Origin: Desulfuromonadaceae bacterium UBA5613
GTDB lineage: Bacteria; Desulfobacterota; Desulfuromonadia; Desulfuromonadales; UBA2197
Length of the DNA: 15,558 bases
NCBI GenBank assembly: GCA_002424625.1
Contig: DIKR01000063.1
Span: 31,720 to 47,277, forward strand
Direction: 5' to 3'
The notes beneath the pieces are model-generated. The model ran no database searches. It saw only the letters and a program-made list of their open reading frames with translations, and was not told the origin of the DNA. Both the position numbers and the translations under genes were made by a program. Below, one piece after another: positions 7,728 through 14,466 of this stretch. Each line of letters begins with the position of its first letter. Position 1 is the first letter of the stretch.

Positions 7728-8993
7728 ATGACAGCTGTCGGGTTGATCACGGAATATAATCCCTTTCATAACGGGCACCGGCACCATCTGCAAGAGAGCT
7801 TGAGAGTCTCTGGAGCTGAGGTAGCAGTGGCGGTGATGAGTGGGCACTTCTTGCAACGCGGCATGCCGGCGATGCTCGATAAATGGGTGCGAACCAGGAT
7901 GGCCCTTGCTGGCGGCGTCGACGTGGTTCTTGAGTTGCCGGTTGTGTGGGCCTGTAACAGTGCGCCGCACTTTGCCGCCGGGGCCATCGCGGTTCTTGAG
8001 GCCTGTGGTGATGTCGAATCTCTTTGCTTTGGAAGTGAGAGCGGGGAGCTTGCGCCGCTGCAGGAATGCGCCTCTCTCCTCAACGCTTCGACCGCGAGGA
8101 TTGCACAAGAGACCGGGCAGGCGCTGCGAAACGGGATCTCTTACCCGGTTGCCAGAGCCGCTGCGATGCAGGAGCTTTCCGGTGCTGCTGAACTCCTCGC
8201 CACCCCGAATAATATTCTCGGCATCAGCTATCTTCAGACTCTCGCTGCCAGCGGCAGTTCCTTGCGCCCCCTGACCATCCCTCGCATTGGCGCCGGTTAT
8301 CATGACTGTGTCCCGGAGGGTAAAATTGCCAGTGCCACCGGCATTCGTTCTCTTTATGACAGAGGCGAGGATCTCTCCCCTTTTATCCCTTTATCTGTGC
8401 AACCTTATCTACAGACAGCCCTACAGGCGGGAAAGGTTCTCGATTCATCCCGTCTTTTTCCTTTACTCATGTCCCGACTTAGTGACGAACCCTCCGCACT
8501 GGCCGACATCTATCAAGTTGAAGACGGGATCGCCGATCGCCTTTGCCAACAGGCGCGCTTTGCTCACAATCTTGCAGGGTTGATCGATAGCGTCAAAGTC
8601 CGCCACTTCACCGTCTCACGATTGCAGAGAATTCTGGCATATATCCTTCTTAATCTGACGGCAGAAGAAGTTCTGGCGCAGTTGGCTGGTGGCCCCCCTT
8701 ATCTGCGTCTCCTTGGTGCGACGTCCAAGGGCGAGCGTTTCCTTGCCGCCACCCGCAAAAAACGCACTCTCCCCCTCCTTGCCAATCTCTCCCGCTCCGC
8801 GGCGCAACTCAAGAAGTTTTACGGTGCAGAGAGTTTGGAAAATCGGCGGGCAATGTCTCTGCTGCATCTGGAAGCACGAGCGACGCGCCTTTACACGCTC
8901 CTGCTGGCGCAGTGGTCAGGAAAGGACCGGAATCAGGATTATTACGAAGCTGTGTGTAGGCTTGGAGATGCCGGCAGGGGAGAATCGTGGTAA
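7728..8993 (+). CDS. tmcAL: tRNA(Met) cytidine acetate ligase (nucleotidyltransferase family)
   Basis: Matches TmcAL (formerly YlbM), which activates acetate with ATP and makes N4-acetylcytidine at the wobble base of elongator tRNA-Met. The protein has 421 residues, typical for the family. It starts MTAVGLITEYNPFHNGH, where NPFHNGH (11-17) is the HIGH-like nucleotide-binding motif of this superfamily. MSGHFLQRGMPAMLDKW, the GGVDVVLELP segment, ACNSAPHFAAGA and CFGSESG all fit. PNNILGISYL and a helical C-terminal region follow. The frame is open from 7575, but nothing before 7728 resembles the family, and ATG at 7728 gives the canonical N-terminus; the ribosome binding site there (GCAGAAAG) is weak. 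It is divergent from the receiver-GAF gene, with about 100 AT-rich bases between. Confidence 0.92.
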   Translation: MTAVGLITEYNPFHNGHRHHLQESLRVSGAEVAVAVMSGHFLQRGMPAMLDKWVRTRMALAGGVDVVLELPVVWACNSAPHFAAGAIAVLEACGDVESLCFGSESGELAPLQECASLLNASTARIAQETGQALRNGISYPVARAAAMQELSGAAELLATPNNILGISYLQTLAASGSSLRPLTIPRIGAGYHDCVPEGKIASATGIRSLYDRGEDLSPFIPLSVQPYLQTALQAGKVLDSSRLFPLLMSRLSDEPSALADIYQVEDGIADRLCQQARFAHNLAGLIDSVKVRHFTVSRLQRILAYILLNLTAEEVLAQLAGGPPYLRLLGATSKGERFLAATRKKRTLPLLANLSRSAAQLKKFYGAESLENRRAMSLLHLEARATRLYTLLLAQWSGKDRNQDYYEAVCRLGDAGRGESW

Positions 8994-9011
8994 AATGTGT
9001 TGCGGTATCCC

Positions 9012-9040
9012 TTTACAATTGGACTTTGAGTACCTATGAT
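9012..9040 (+). promoter_or_regulatory. Sigma-70-type promoter for the lemA-TPM operon
   Basis: TTTACA (9012-9017) and TATGAT (9035-9040) are spaced by 17 bases, each 5/6 to consensus. They lie 18 bases after the tmcAL stop. The predicted start near 9047 leaves a 35-base leader that ends in AAGGAG before the lemA ATG. This suggests that lemA and the two TPM genes form a unit independent of tmcAL. Confidence 0.6.
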
Positions 9041-9081
9041 GTCTGCCATTCAACAATTGCCAACCAACCAAGGAGTCGATC

Positions 9082-9669
9082 ATGTCCCGTCGTTTATTGC
9101 TTCTCGCTACTCTCCTTCTCTGTGGATTCACCCTCTCCGGCTGCGGCTACAACAAAATTCAAAGTAATGAGGAGGCGGTCTTTGCTGCCTGGGCTGATGT
9201 CGAAGCTTCTTATCAGCGCCGTGCCGACCTCATCCCCAATCTGGTCGAAACCGTTAAAGGTTATGCGGCGCACGAACGGGAGACCTTGCAGGCTGTCACC
9301 GAAGCCCGCGCCAAGGTCGGGCAGATGAACCTCAGCGCCAAGGATCTCAATAATCCGGCGAATCTCGAAAAATTCCAATCCGCCCAAGGCGAACTTGGTT
9401 CTGCCCTTTCGCGCTTACTGGTCGTGGCCGAGCGATATCCTGATCTTAAAGCCAGCCAGAATTTCAGCGATTTACAGCATCAGCTCGAAGGGACGGAGAA
9501 TCGCATCAACGTTGCCCGGCAGCGCTACAATGCCTCAGTGCAGACCTTTAATACTTCGATCCGCACCTTCCCCAACAGCCTGACCAATAGTATGCTCCTT
9601 CATCTTGAACGCAAAGAGCCGTTTAAAGCGACGGCTGGTGCGGAGCAGGCTCCGGGCGTGAAATTCTGA
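9082..9669 (+). CDS. lemA: LemA family lipoprotein
   Basis: A 195-residue LemA-family protein. Residues 1-20 are a lipoprotein signal with lipobox LSGC and modified Cys21, so the mature protein is likely membrane-tethered facing the periplasm. Family signatures are clear: YNKIQSNEEAVFAAWADVEASYQRRADLIPNLVETVKGYA, read here as an N-terminal helix and its continuation, then HERETLQAVTEARAK and LVVAERYPDLKASQNF, followed by TENRINVARQRYNASVQTFN. These form the long helical bundle known for LemA proteins. AAGGAG lies nine bases before ATG. It is followed after 4 bases by a TPM-domain gene, the partnership usual for lemA. The molecular function of the family is not settled; a cell-envelope role is inferred. 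Confidence 0.93.
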   Translation: MSRRLLLLATLLLCGFTLSGCGYNKIQSNEEAVFAAWADVEASYQRRADLIPNLVETVKGYAAHERETLQAVTEARAKVGQMNLSAKDLNNPANLEKFQSAQGELGSALSRLLVVAERYPDLKASQNFSDLQHQLEGTENRINVARQRYNASVQTFNTSIRTFPNSLTNSMLLHLERKEPFKATAGAEQAPGVKF

Positions 9670-9673
9670 TTCG

Positions 9674-10378
9674 ATGAGACGCTTTCTATTTCTCTTCCTA
9701 TGTCTTGTCACGCTGCCCTTTTCAGCTCCGGCCTTCGATGTTCCGCCGGTGCAGGGGTATGTCAATGACTTTGCCGGCCTCCTGTCGCCGGCCGCAAAAA
9801 ACCAGATCGAAAATTTTCTCCGCAATTTCGAAGCGAGCGACTCGACCCAGATCGTAGTCGTCACTGTGCCGAATTTGCAGGGGGAACCGATCGATATGGT
9901 CGCGTTGCAGATTGCCGAAACCTGGAAGATCGGCCAGAAGGGGAAGGATAACGGCGCCCTGCTGCTGATCGGCAAGGAAGACCGCAAGATGCGCATCGAA
10001 GTCGGGCGGGGATTGGAAGGGAAGCTCACCGATCTCCTTGCCGGGCGCATCGTCGACAATGAGATTGCTCCGCGCTTTAAACAGGGCGATTTTGAGGGAG
10101 GCATCGCCGCCGGTGTCACAGCCATCGTCCAGTCGGTCCGCGGCGAATACACCGGAACAGGAAGGACCGGCCGTAAGAAGAATTCCGGTCCCTGGTGGGT
10201 CTTTCCTCTCCTCTTCTTCGTTCTTCCCCTGCTCGGACGTTTGAGCGGCAACGGCCGGGGGCGCCACAGTGGCGGCTACTGGGTCGGCGGCGGCGGTTTT
10301 GGCGGCGGTGGGGGCGGGGGAGGTTTTTCCGGTGGTGGCGGCGGTTTCAGTGGCGGTGGTTCTTCCGGCAGTTGGTAG
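9674..10378 (+). CDS. TPM-domain (YgcG-like) exported membrane protein with glycine-rich tail
   Basis: This 234-residue protein has a signal peptide (1-20, ending APA), a TPM domain (about 25-150), a membrane segment WWVFPLLFFVLPLLG (174-188) and a glycine-rich tail (192-234) ending SSGSW. Within the TPM domain the family features VNDFAGLLSP, STQIVVVTVPNLQG, GKDNGALLLIGKEDRKMRIEVGRGLEG (in two adjoining pieces) and GDFEGGI are visible. The layout matches the YgcG family, where the domain faces the periplasm. The domain is also called TLP18.3/Psb32/MOLO-1; phosphatase activity is reported for some members but cannot be assumed here. ATG at 9674 has no clear ribosome binding site, and the start lies 4 bases after the lemA stop, so translation is probably coupled. 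Confidence 0.9.
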   Translation: MRRFLFLFLCLVTLPFSAPAFDVPPVQGYVNDFAGLLSPAAKNQIENFLRNFEASDSTQIVVVTVPNLQGEPIDMVALQIAETWKIGQKGKDNGALLLIGKEDRKMRIEVGRGLEGKLTDLLAGRIVDNEIAPRFKQGDFEGGIAAGVTAIVQSVRGEYTGTGRTGRKKNSGPWWVFPLLFFVLPLLGRLSGNGRGRHSGGYWVGGGGFGGGGGGGGFSGGGGGFSGGGSSGSW

Positions 10379-10403
10379 TGTATTCGACAGAAAGTTACAA
10401 AAA

Positions 10404-11045
10404 ATGAAGAGAGCTGAAAAGTTTTTTACCGAGGAAGAACAGTCCCGTATCAAAGCGGCGGTGCAGGCCTGTGAGGCGCGCACCAGTGGCGAAGTTGTAC
10501 CGGTGATTGTCGATGCGGCTTACGACTATCCCAAGGCCGAGATCATCGGCGGGGGTTCTTTTGCCATCGGTTTTGCCCTCTTTGCCACTTGGTTCTACAA
10601 CGGCGCCTCGCACTGGATCTTTCCGGTGATCTTTCTCGTCCTGTATTATCCCTGCGTCCTGCTGATTCGCTTTTTCCCTGCCTTGAAACACGCCCTGATC
10701 TCCCCGGTTGAATTCGATGCGGAAGTACGGGAAAAAGCTCTGGTCACTTTCGTCGAACACGGCATCTACCGGACGCGGGGCGGCAGCGGCATCCTTATTC
10801 TCATCTCCCTCTTCGAGCATCGCGTCTTTGTCCTGGCCGATGCCGGCATTAACGAGCGTGTCCCCCTGCATACCTGGGAGGAGATCGTCGCCATCGTCAC
10901 CAAGGGAATTGTCGAAAAGCACGCCTGCGACGCCCTGTGTCAGGCGATCAGCCGCTGTGGCGATCTCCTTGCCCATGAATTCCCCCGCCAGGATGACGAT
11001 CATAACGAATTACCGGATCTGATCATTGGCGGGAGATCGCGCTAA
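10404..11045 (+). CDS. TPM-domain membrane protein with an internal transmembrane hairpin
   Basis: A 213-residue protein whose TPM-like fold seems split. Residues 1-45 (FFTEEEQSRIKAAVQACEARTSGEVVPVIV) give the first strand-helix part. Two membrane segments follow (about 48-65 and 70-91), and then 105-195 carries the rest: REKALVTFVEHGIYRTRGGSGILILISLFEHRVFVLAD in adjoining pieces, then GINERVP and a helical end. This resembles the membrane TPM group (COG3762-like), usually found beside lemA and a YgcG-like gene. The frame is open back to 10269, but that stretch only shadows the preceding gene's glycine tail, so ATG at 10404 is used; its ribosome binding site is poor. It is the last gene of the unit, ending 7 bases before the stop of the convergent DUF362 gene. 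Confidence 0.85.
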   Translation: MKRAEKFFTEEEQSRIKAAVQACEARTSGEVVPVIVDAAYDYPKAEIIGGGSFAIGFALFATWFYNGASHWIFPVIFLVLYYPCVLLIRFFPALKHALISPVEFDAEVREKALVTFVEHGIYRTRGGSGILILISLFEHRVFVLADAGINERVPLHTWEEIVAIVTKGIVEKHACDALCQAISRCGDLLAHEFPRQDDDHNELPDLIIGGRSR

Positions 11046-11052
11046 GGAATTT

Positions 11053-12204
11053 TTATCTTCTCCGCAGTCGGCCAAACTTCTGACTGAGCCGCAGAATTAA
11101 TCCCTGCTGGCTGTGCAGAGCGCCATAGGGACAAAGTTCGTGGCAGCAAAAGCAAAGGATGCAGCGCTCTTCATCGATATGCAAGCGGTCGTTGCGAATC
11201 GCCATGGCGTGGGGCGGGCAACTCGCCACACAGATCCCGCAGCGCCGGCATTTCTTTAAATCCACCACCGGCCGGGCACTTAAAGCCCGCCGCAGGGGGC
11301 GTTGTAACAGTTTCGGCACCCCGAAATGAACCGCAGTATCTTTCGCCGGTTTAAAAGCCCGCGGCCGCAAAGCAGCCAGAGGCGCACCGCAAAGGTCAAT
11401 ATCCTCCAGAGAGGTCCAGGGGCGATGGCTCCGTTTTGCTTCGGACAAGGTCCAGATCGTTTCCGGCGCCAAACCGGTCAGCTCAGCAGCCACGACATCG
11501 ACCGCCATCGGTTCAACCCCGGCGAGAAGGACACCGAGCAGGATTGGATCGCCACTACCGGGGCCATCCCCCTCCATCGCCAGCACCCCGTCAACAATCG
11601 TCAGCGCCGGCCTGATCTCCTCTGCCAATTCCAGCAGCATCAACGCAAAGAAGCCTTTATCTGCACCGGCCTGAAGATGAACATGGGGTTTGCGTAAGCC
11701 GACCACCGCGCCAAAGAGGTTCTTGACCGCGCCGGTCATCCCCATCATCTGGTGGGTCTTGAGCTTGGGAAGGTTGATGATGACCTCGGCATCGACAATA
11801 TCCCGGGCAATATCAAAGTGATGGAAGGTACCGCTGCGGGGGGTAATGCGGATCGATTCGCTAAAGGGGGCGAATGTGGCGCCGGTCTCTTTTATCACCG
11901 CCAGAATACCACAACGCTGCGCCACCTGCTCCGGCGTACCGACGCCGGGGGAATCGCCGACCGAGACGATGCCGCCCGCACTTTGAGCCAGCTCTATAAC
12001 CGCGCGGACGATCTCGGGGTGGGTGGTCACCGCCGCCTCAACCCCTTTGCCGGCCAGCATGTTCGGTTTGAGCAGGACGCGCTGCCCTGGCCTCACAAAG
12101 GCGGAAATACCGCCCAACGGTCGCAAAAGTTCTTCGATCGCCGCTTTGGTGGGGTGACGGTCATAACTGTCGAGGCGTTGCAGTACGACGCGGGTCTTTT
12201 TCAT
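11053..12204 (-). CDS. DUF362 protein with C-terminal 2x[4Fe-4S] ferredoxin domain
   Basis: A 383-residue cytoplasmic protein. Residues 1-300 are the DUF362 domain: RVLLKPNMLAG, TTHPEIVRAVIELA, VGDSPGVGT, INLPKLKTHQMMGMTGAVKNLFG (in adjoining pieces), and VDGVLAMEGDGPGSG with PMAVDVVAAEL are family motifs. The C-terminus has two CxxCxxCxxxCP clusters (Cys319, 322, 325, 329 and Cys348, 351, 354, 358, with an extra Cys353), expected to hold two [4Fe-4S] clusters and carry electrons. No reaction is established for the family. ATG at 12204 lacks a clear ribosome binding site, but the sequence from MKKTRVVLQ fits the family. It lies 36 bases downstream of the lipase-like gene and is probably co-transcribed with it. 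Confidence 0.92.
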   Translation of the reverse strand: MKKTRVVLQRLDSYDRHPTKAAIEELLRPLGGISAFVRPGQRVLLKPNMLAGKGVEAAVTTHPEIVRAVIELAQSAGGIVSVGDSPGVGTPEQVAQRCGILAVIKETGATFAPFSESIRITPRSGTFHHFDIARDIVDAEVIINLPKLKTHQMMGMTGAVKNLFGAVVGLRKPHVHLQAGADKGFFALMLLELAEEIRPALTIVDGVLAMEGDGPGSGDPILLGVLLAGVEPMAVDVVAAELTGLAPETIWTLSEAKRSHRPWTSLEDIDLCGAPLAALRPRAFKPAKDTAVHFGVPKLLQRPLRRALSARPVVDLKKCRRCGICVASCPPHAMAIRNDRLHIDEERCILCFCCHELCPYGALHSQQGLILRLSQKFGRLRRR

Positions 12205-12240
12205 GAGAATACAATCAATAGGATAAACAGGGGAGGAGAC

Positions 12241-13077
12241 TCAATTCACGCGCAGTGCATCGATCGTTGCTTCAATCGATTCACGATGGAAAATCAAGGA
12301 GTTATGGCCAAGCCATTCGATTTCAATCGCTTCTGCGCCGGGTAGTTCTGCGCTCTCGGCCGGGAGGACAAGATTATCGTGATGACTGTAGATGGTCACG
12401 TAATTGACTTTTTCACTTAAGGGCGCGGCATTGAGTTCGGTGAGAAAGTCAGAACCGGGCATGAGATCGCGGCCGAGGGAACTTAAAGCAAAGGGCGCCA
12501 GTTTTGAGCCGGCATTGGGGGTGCCGAGCATGATGCAGTGGTTAACCCGTTTATCTCCGCCCATAAGTTCGATATAATAGCGGGCCAGGAGTCCGCCCAT
12601 CGAATGGCCGACAATATCGACCTGCTCGGCATCATAGGTCACCAGTGTCTCCTCAATGGTCGCGGCAATCTTTCTCCCCAAAGTTTCGACCATCTCAAAA
12701 GGGGGGAGATTCATCGTCACCACCGGAAAACCGCATTGCTCGAGGCGTTGTTTCATCAAAAACCAGACGGCGCGATTATGAAAAAGGCCATGCAGGAGGA
12801 GAACCGGTCGCTTTTGCGCCACCTTCATCAAAATCTGCGGTTTTTGCGGGAGAAAACCAAAAGGATAAGCGCAAACAACGAGGAAGATCGAGCCGGCTTC
12901 AACCAGGATGAGGCGCAGTGCAAGATAGCGGCGTTCCGGCAGGAATCGCCTGGCAAGCAACTGCGGATCGCGGTTGGAATATTCGTACCACGCCACAGCA
13001 CAACTGGTAGTAACAACCCAGAAGATCAAGATCCAGAGAGCGATAAAGAGGACAAGGAAAAAATAGAGTATCGACAT
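12241..13077 (-). CDS. Membrane-anchored alpha/beta hydrolase (lipase-like)
   Basis: A 278-residue hydrolase. Two hydrophobic segments (3-25 and 54-75) precede the catalytic domain, so it is probably membrane-bound. VLLLHGLFHN (92-101) is the oxyanion-hole strand, GHSMGG (157-162) the nucleophile elbow with Ser159, and MLGTPNAGS is typical of triacylglycerol lipases. Asp234 (HHDNLVLP) and His258 (GHNSLIFH) complete the expected Ser-Asp-His triad. The substrate cannot be read from sequence; an ester or lipid is likely. The frame runs to a TTG at 13098, but ATG at 13077 is chosen because AAGGAGG is four bases upstream and the promoter's -10 covers 13098-13103. It is the first gene of the pair with the DUF362 gene. 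Confidence 0.9.
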   Translation of the reverse strand: MSILYFFLVLFIALWILIFWVVTTSCAVAWYEYSNRDPQLLARRFLPERRYLALRLILVEAGSIFLVVCAYPFGFLPQKPQILMKVAQKRPVLLLHGLFHNRAVWFLMKQRLEQCGFPVVTMNLPPFEMVETLGRKIAATIEETLVTYDAEQVDIVGHSMGGLLARYYIELMGGDKRVNHCIMLGTPNAGSKLAPFALSSLGRDLMPGSDFLTELNAAPLSEKVNYVTIYSHHDNLVLPAESAELPGAEAIEIEWLGHNSLIFHRESIEATIDALRVN

Positions 13078-13097
13078 AGCGCCTCCTTGGCTTGACA

Positions 13098-13126
13098 ATT
13101 ATGCACAGCCGCGGTTAACCCGTCAA
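13098..13126 (-). promoter_or_regulatory. Sigma-70-type promoter for the lipase-DUF362 pair
   Basis: On the minus strand TTGACG (13126-13121) and CATAAT (13103-13098) are separated by 17 bases, each 5/6 to consensus. Transcription would start near 13091, just upstream of the AAGGAGG ribosome binding site. On the plus strand a perfect TTGACA occurs at 13092-13097 facing xerC, but the matching -10 (TTAACC) is poor, so an xerC promoter is not called. Confidence 0.6.
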
Positions 13127-13150
13127 TCACATTGAACGTTTGAGGATTAA

Positions 13151-14044
13151 ATGCACACGCTGATCGCTCGTTTTGAGAACTATCTGACCATCGAACGCAA
13201 TTCCTCTCCCCATACCCGCAGCGCTTATCGCCGCGATCTGGAGGATTTTTGTCGTTTTCTGACCACGACTTACGACTTGACTGATGCCAGCCAGATAAAA
13301 GAGATCGATCGCCACACCCTGCGGCGCTATCTTGCCCAGATTCATGCAACCCACAGCAAGACGACAATCAATCGCAAGCTTTCGACCTTGCGCAGTTTCT
13401 TTCTTTATCTCGTCCGCGAGGGGATCATTACCATCAGTCCCGCTGCCAGTCTCTCGGCACCGCGCATCGATCGCTATCTGCCGTCGGTCCTCACCGTCGA
13501 TGAAGCCAGCGCCCTGATGGAAGCACGGCCCGCCAATGACGAACTCTCACTGCGCGATCGGGCGATTGTCGAACTCCTTTATTCCTGCGGTCTGCGGGTG
13601 AGCGAAGCTGTCGCTCTCAATGTCGGCCATCTCGATTTTCCTCAATCATTGGTCCGAGTCTTTGGCAAAGGGAAAAAGGAGCGGATCGTGCCAATCGGCA
13701 GCAAGGCGCAACAAGCCTTGCACGATTATCTGACGCAGCGGGGGAGGCCGGAAGAAGAGGAACCGCTCTTTCTCAATCATCGCGGCGGCCGACTGACCGC
13801 CCGCAGTATCGAGCGCAATCTCAAGCAACGCCTGCTCGATGCCAATATCCTGCGTCACGCCACGCCACATGCTCTCAGACACACCTTTGCCACGCATCTC
13901 CTTGATGCCGGGGCCGATCTCCGCTCCATTCAAGAGTTACTTGGCCATGTTTCGCTCTCGACGACGCAGAAGTACACCCAGGTCAGTGTCGATCAACTCC
14001 TCAAGGTTTATGATCGGGCGCATCCCCGCAACCGCAAAAAATAG
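13151..14044 (+). CDS. xerC: Tyrosine recombinase XerC
   Basis: A 297-residue site-specific recombinase of the Xer type, which resolves chromosome dimers at dif, normally with XerD under FtsK control. Residues 1-90 are the SAM-like core-binding domain (FENYLTIERNSSPHTRSAYRRDL, in adjoining pieces). Residues 110-290 are the catalytic domain with the full set of active residues: Arg149 (GLRVSEA), Lys173 (GKGKKERIVP), His240 and Arg243 (HALRHTFATHL), His266 (LGHVSLSTTQ) and Tyr275 (KYTQ). The C-terminal VSVDQLLKVYDRAHPR favours XerC over XerD. ATG at 13151 has GAGG six bases upstream. It is divergent from the lipase gene, and a dif-like 28-mer lies 15 bases past its stop. Length and motifs are normal, with no sign that it is a phage integrase. 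Confidence 0.94.
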   Translation: MHTLIARFENYLTIERNSSPHTRSAYRRDLEDFCRFLTTTYDLTDASQIKEIDRHTLRRYLAQIHATHSKTTINRKLSTLRSFFLYLVREGIITISPAASLSAPRIDRYLPSVLTVDEASALMEARPANDELSLRDRAIVELLYSCGLRVSEAVALNVGHLDFPQSLVRVFGKGKKERIVPIGSKAQQALHDYLTQRGRPEEEEPLFLNHRGGRLTARSIERNLKQRLLDANILRHATPHALRHTFATHLLDAGADLRSIQELLGHVSLSTTQKYTQVSVDQLLKVYDRAHPRNRKK

Positions 14045-14059
14045 TGGTGTCGTTATTTT

Positions 14060-14087
14060 GGTTTACATAATATGTATTATGCGACGT
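14060..14087 (-). other. dif: Putative dif site (XerC/XerD recombination site)
   Basis: Read on the minus strand from 14087, the 28 bases divide as dif sites do. An 11-base left arm ACGTCGCATAA (14087-14077) is followed by a 6-base centre TACATA (14076-14071) and an 11-base right arm TTATGTAAACC (14070-14060). From memory, the E. coli dif arms are GGTGCGCATAA and TTATGTTAAAT, giving 7/11 and 8/11 matches. The B. subtilis right (XerD) arm is TTATGTAAACT, a 10/11 match. The inner CATAA/TTATG dyad is conserved in all. It lies just after xerC. The AT-rich inner palindrome alone could occur by chance, but the matching outer bases (CGC on the left, TAAAC on the right) and the neighbour make dif likely. 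Confidence 0.7.
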
Positions 14088-14351
14088 TGAATTATTGTAT
14101 CTCCCGGAGGTGACCTCTGGCACAGAGCTACTCCCGCTCGATCGTGATTCACAATCAAACCCGCGCCGGATGGTTTTGTCGAAATATGTGCATTTACGCA
14201 CTCACCCTGTGACCATTGCCGCCGCAAAATATACGAACCTCCACCTACCTTGTCTCTGACCATTGCTGTACTCTTCAACCATAGAGAGAGCAAATTTCCT
14301 CCCGCTCCATAAAGCCCAGAAGTACCGTTCCTCCTTCTCAGAAAAACCTTT
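14088..14351. other. Non-coding stretch between xerC/dif and the terminator
   Basis: About 260 bases without a convincing gene. The short frames crossing it show no family resemblance and no ribosome binding site. It holds a small dyad GAGGTGACCTC (14107-14117) and a 10-base direct repeat TGACCATTGC at 14210-14219 and 14257-14266. I find no tRNA fold and no promoter with good -35 and -10 boxes. It may be a long 3' region of xerC or hold a small RNA ending at the terminator that follows. Confidence 0.5.
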
Positions 14352-14387
14352 GCCGGTTGAGGTCCTCCTCCTCAACCGGCCTTTTTT
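14352..14387 (+). terminator. Intrinsic terminator, possibly bidirectional
   Basis: GCCGGTTGAGG (14352-14362) pairs perfectly with CCTCAACCGGC (14370-14380) around a 7-base loop. It is followed by CTTTTTT (14381-14387), a strong plus-strand terminator. On the other side GAAAAACC (14341-14348) supplies a weaker T-run on the minus strand, so it could also end the LEA lipoprotein transcript. On the plus strand the nearest gene upstream is xerC, which ends about 300 bases earlier. Confidence 0.88.
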
Positions 14388-14466
14388 GTCTTGCCCTACC
14401 TGCTGTATCCCTTTCTGTTCATTTCATCACTTCAGTTACTCCTGCCACCGCTATCACCCGGCCGGT

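Noticed and set aside
7599..8303. 234-codon minus-strand frame
   Set aside because: It lies antisense to tmcAL, which is well supported by family motifs. Its translation has no recognisable domain and shows biased composition.
10269..10403. N-terminal extension of the membrane TPM protein
   Set aside because: This Ala/Val-rich stretch is the glycine-tail coding sequence of the preceding gene read in another frame; the domain starts at ATG 10404.
9722..10483. 253-codon minus-strand frame
   Set aside because: It is antisense to the YgcG-like gene. Its Ala/Thr/Pro-rich stretch is simply the complement of the glycine-rich repeat.
13092..13120. TTGACA on the plus strand as a promoter for xerC
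   Set aside because: The -35 box is perfect, but the hexamer 17 bases downstream (TTAACC) matches the -10 consensus at only two positions.
14107..14117. Dyad GAGGTGACCTC as an operator or RNA hairpin
   Set aside because: A 5-base stem with a single-base centre cannot form a hairpin, and it is too short to support a regulator site without comparative evidence.
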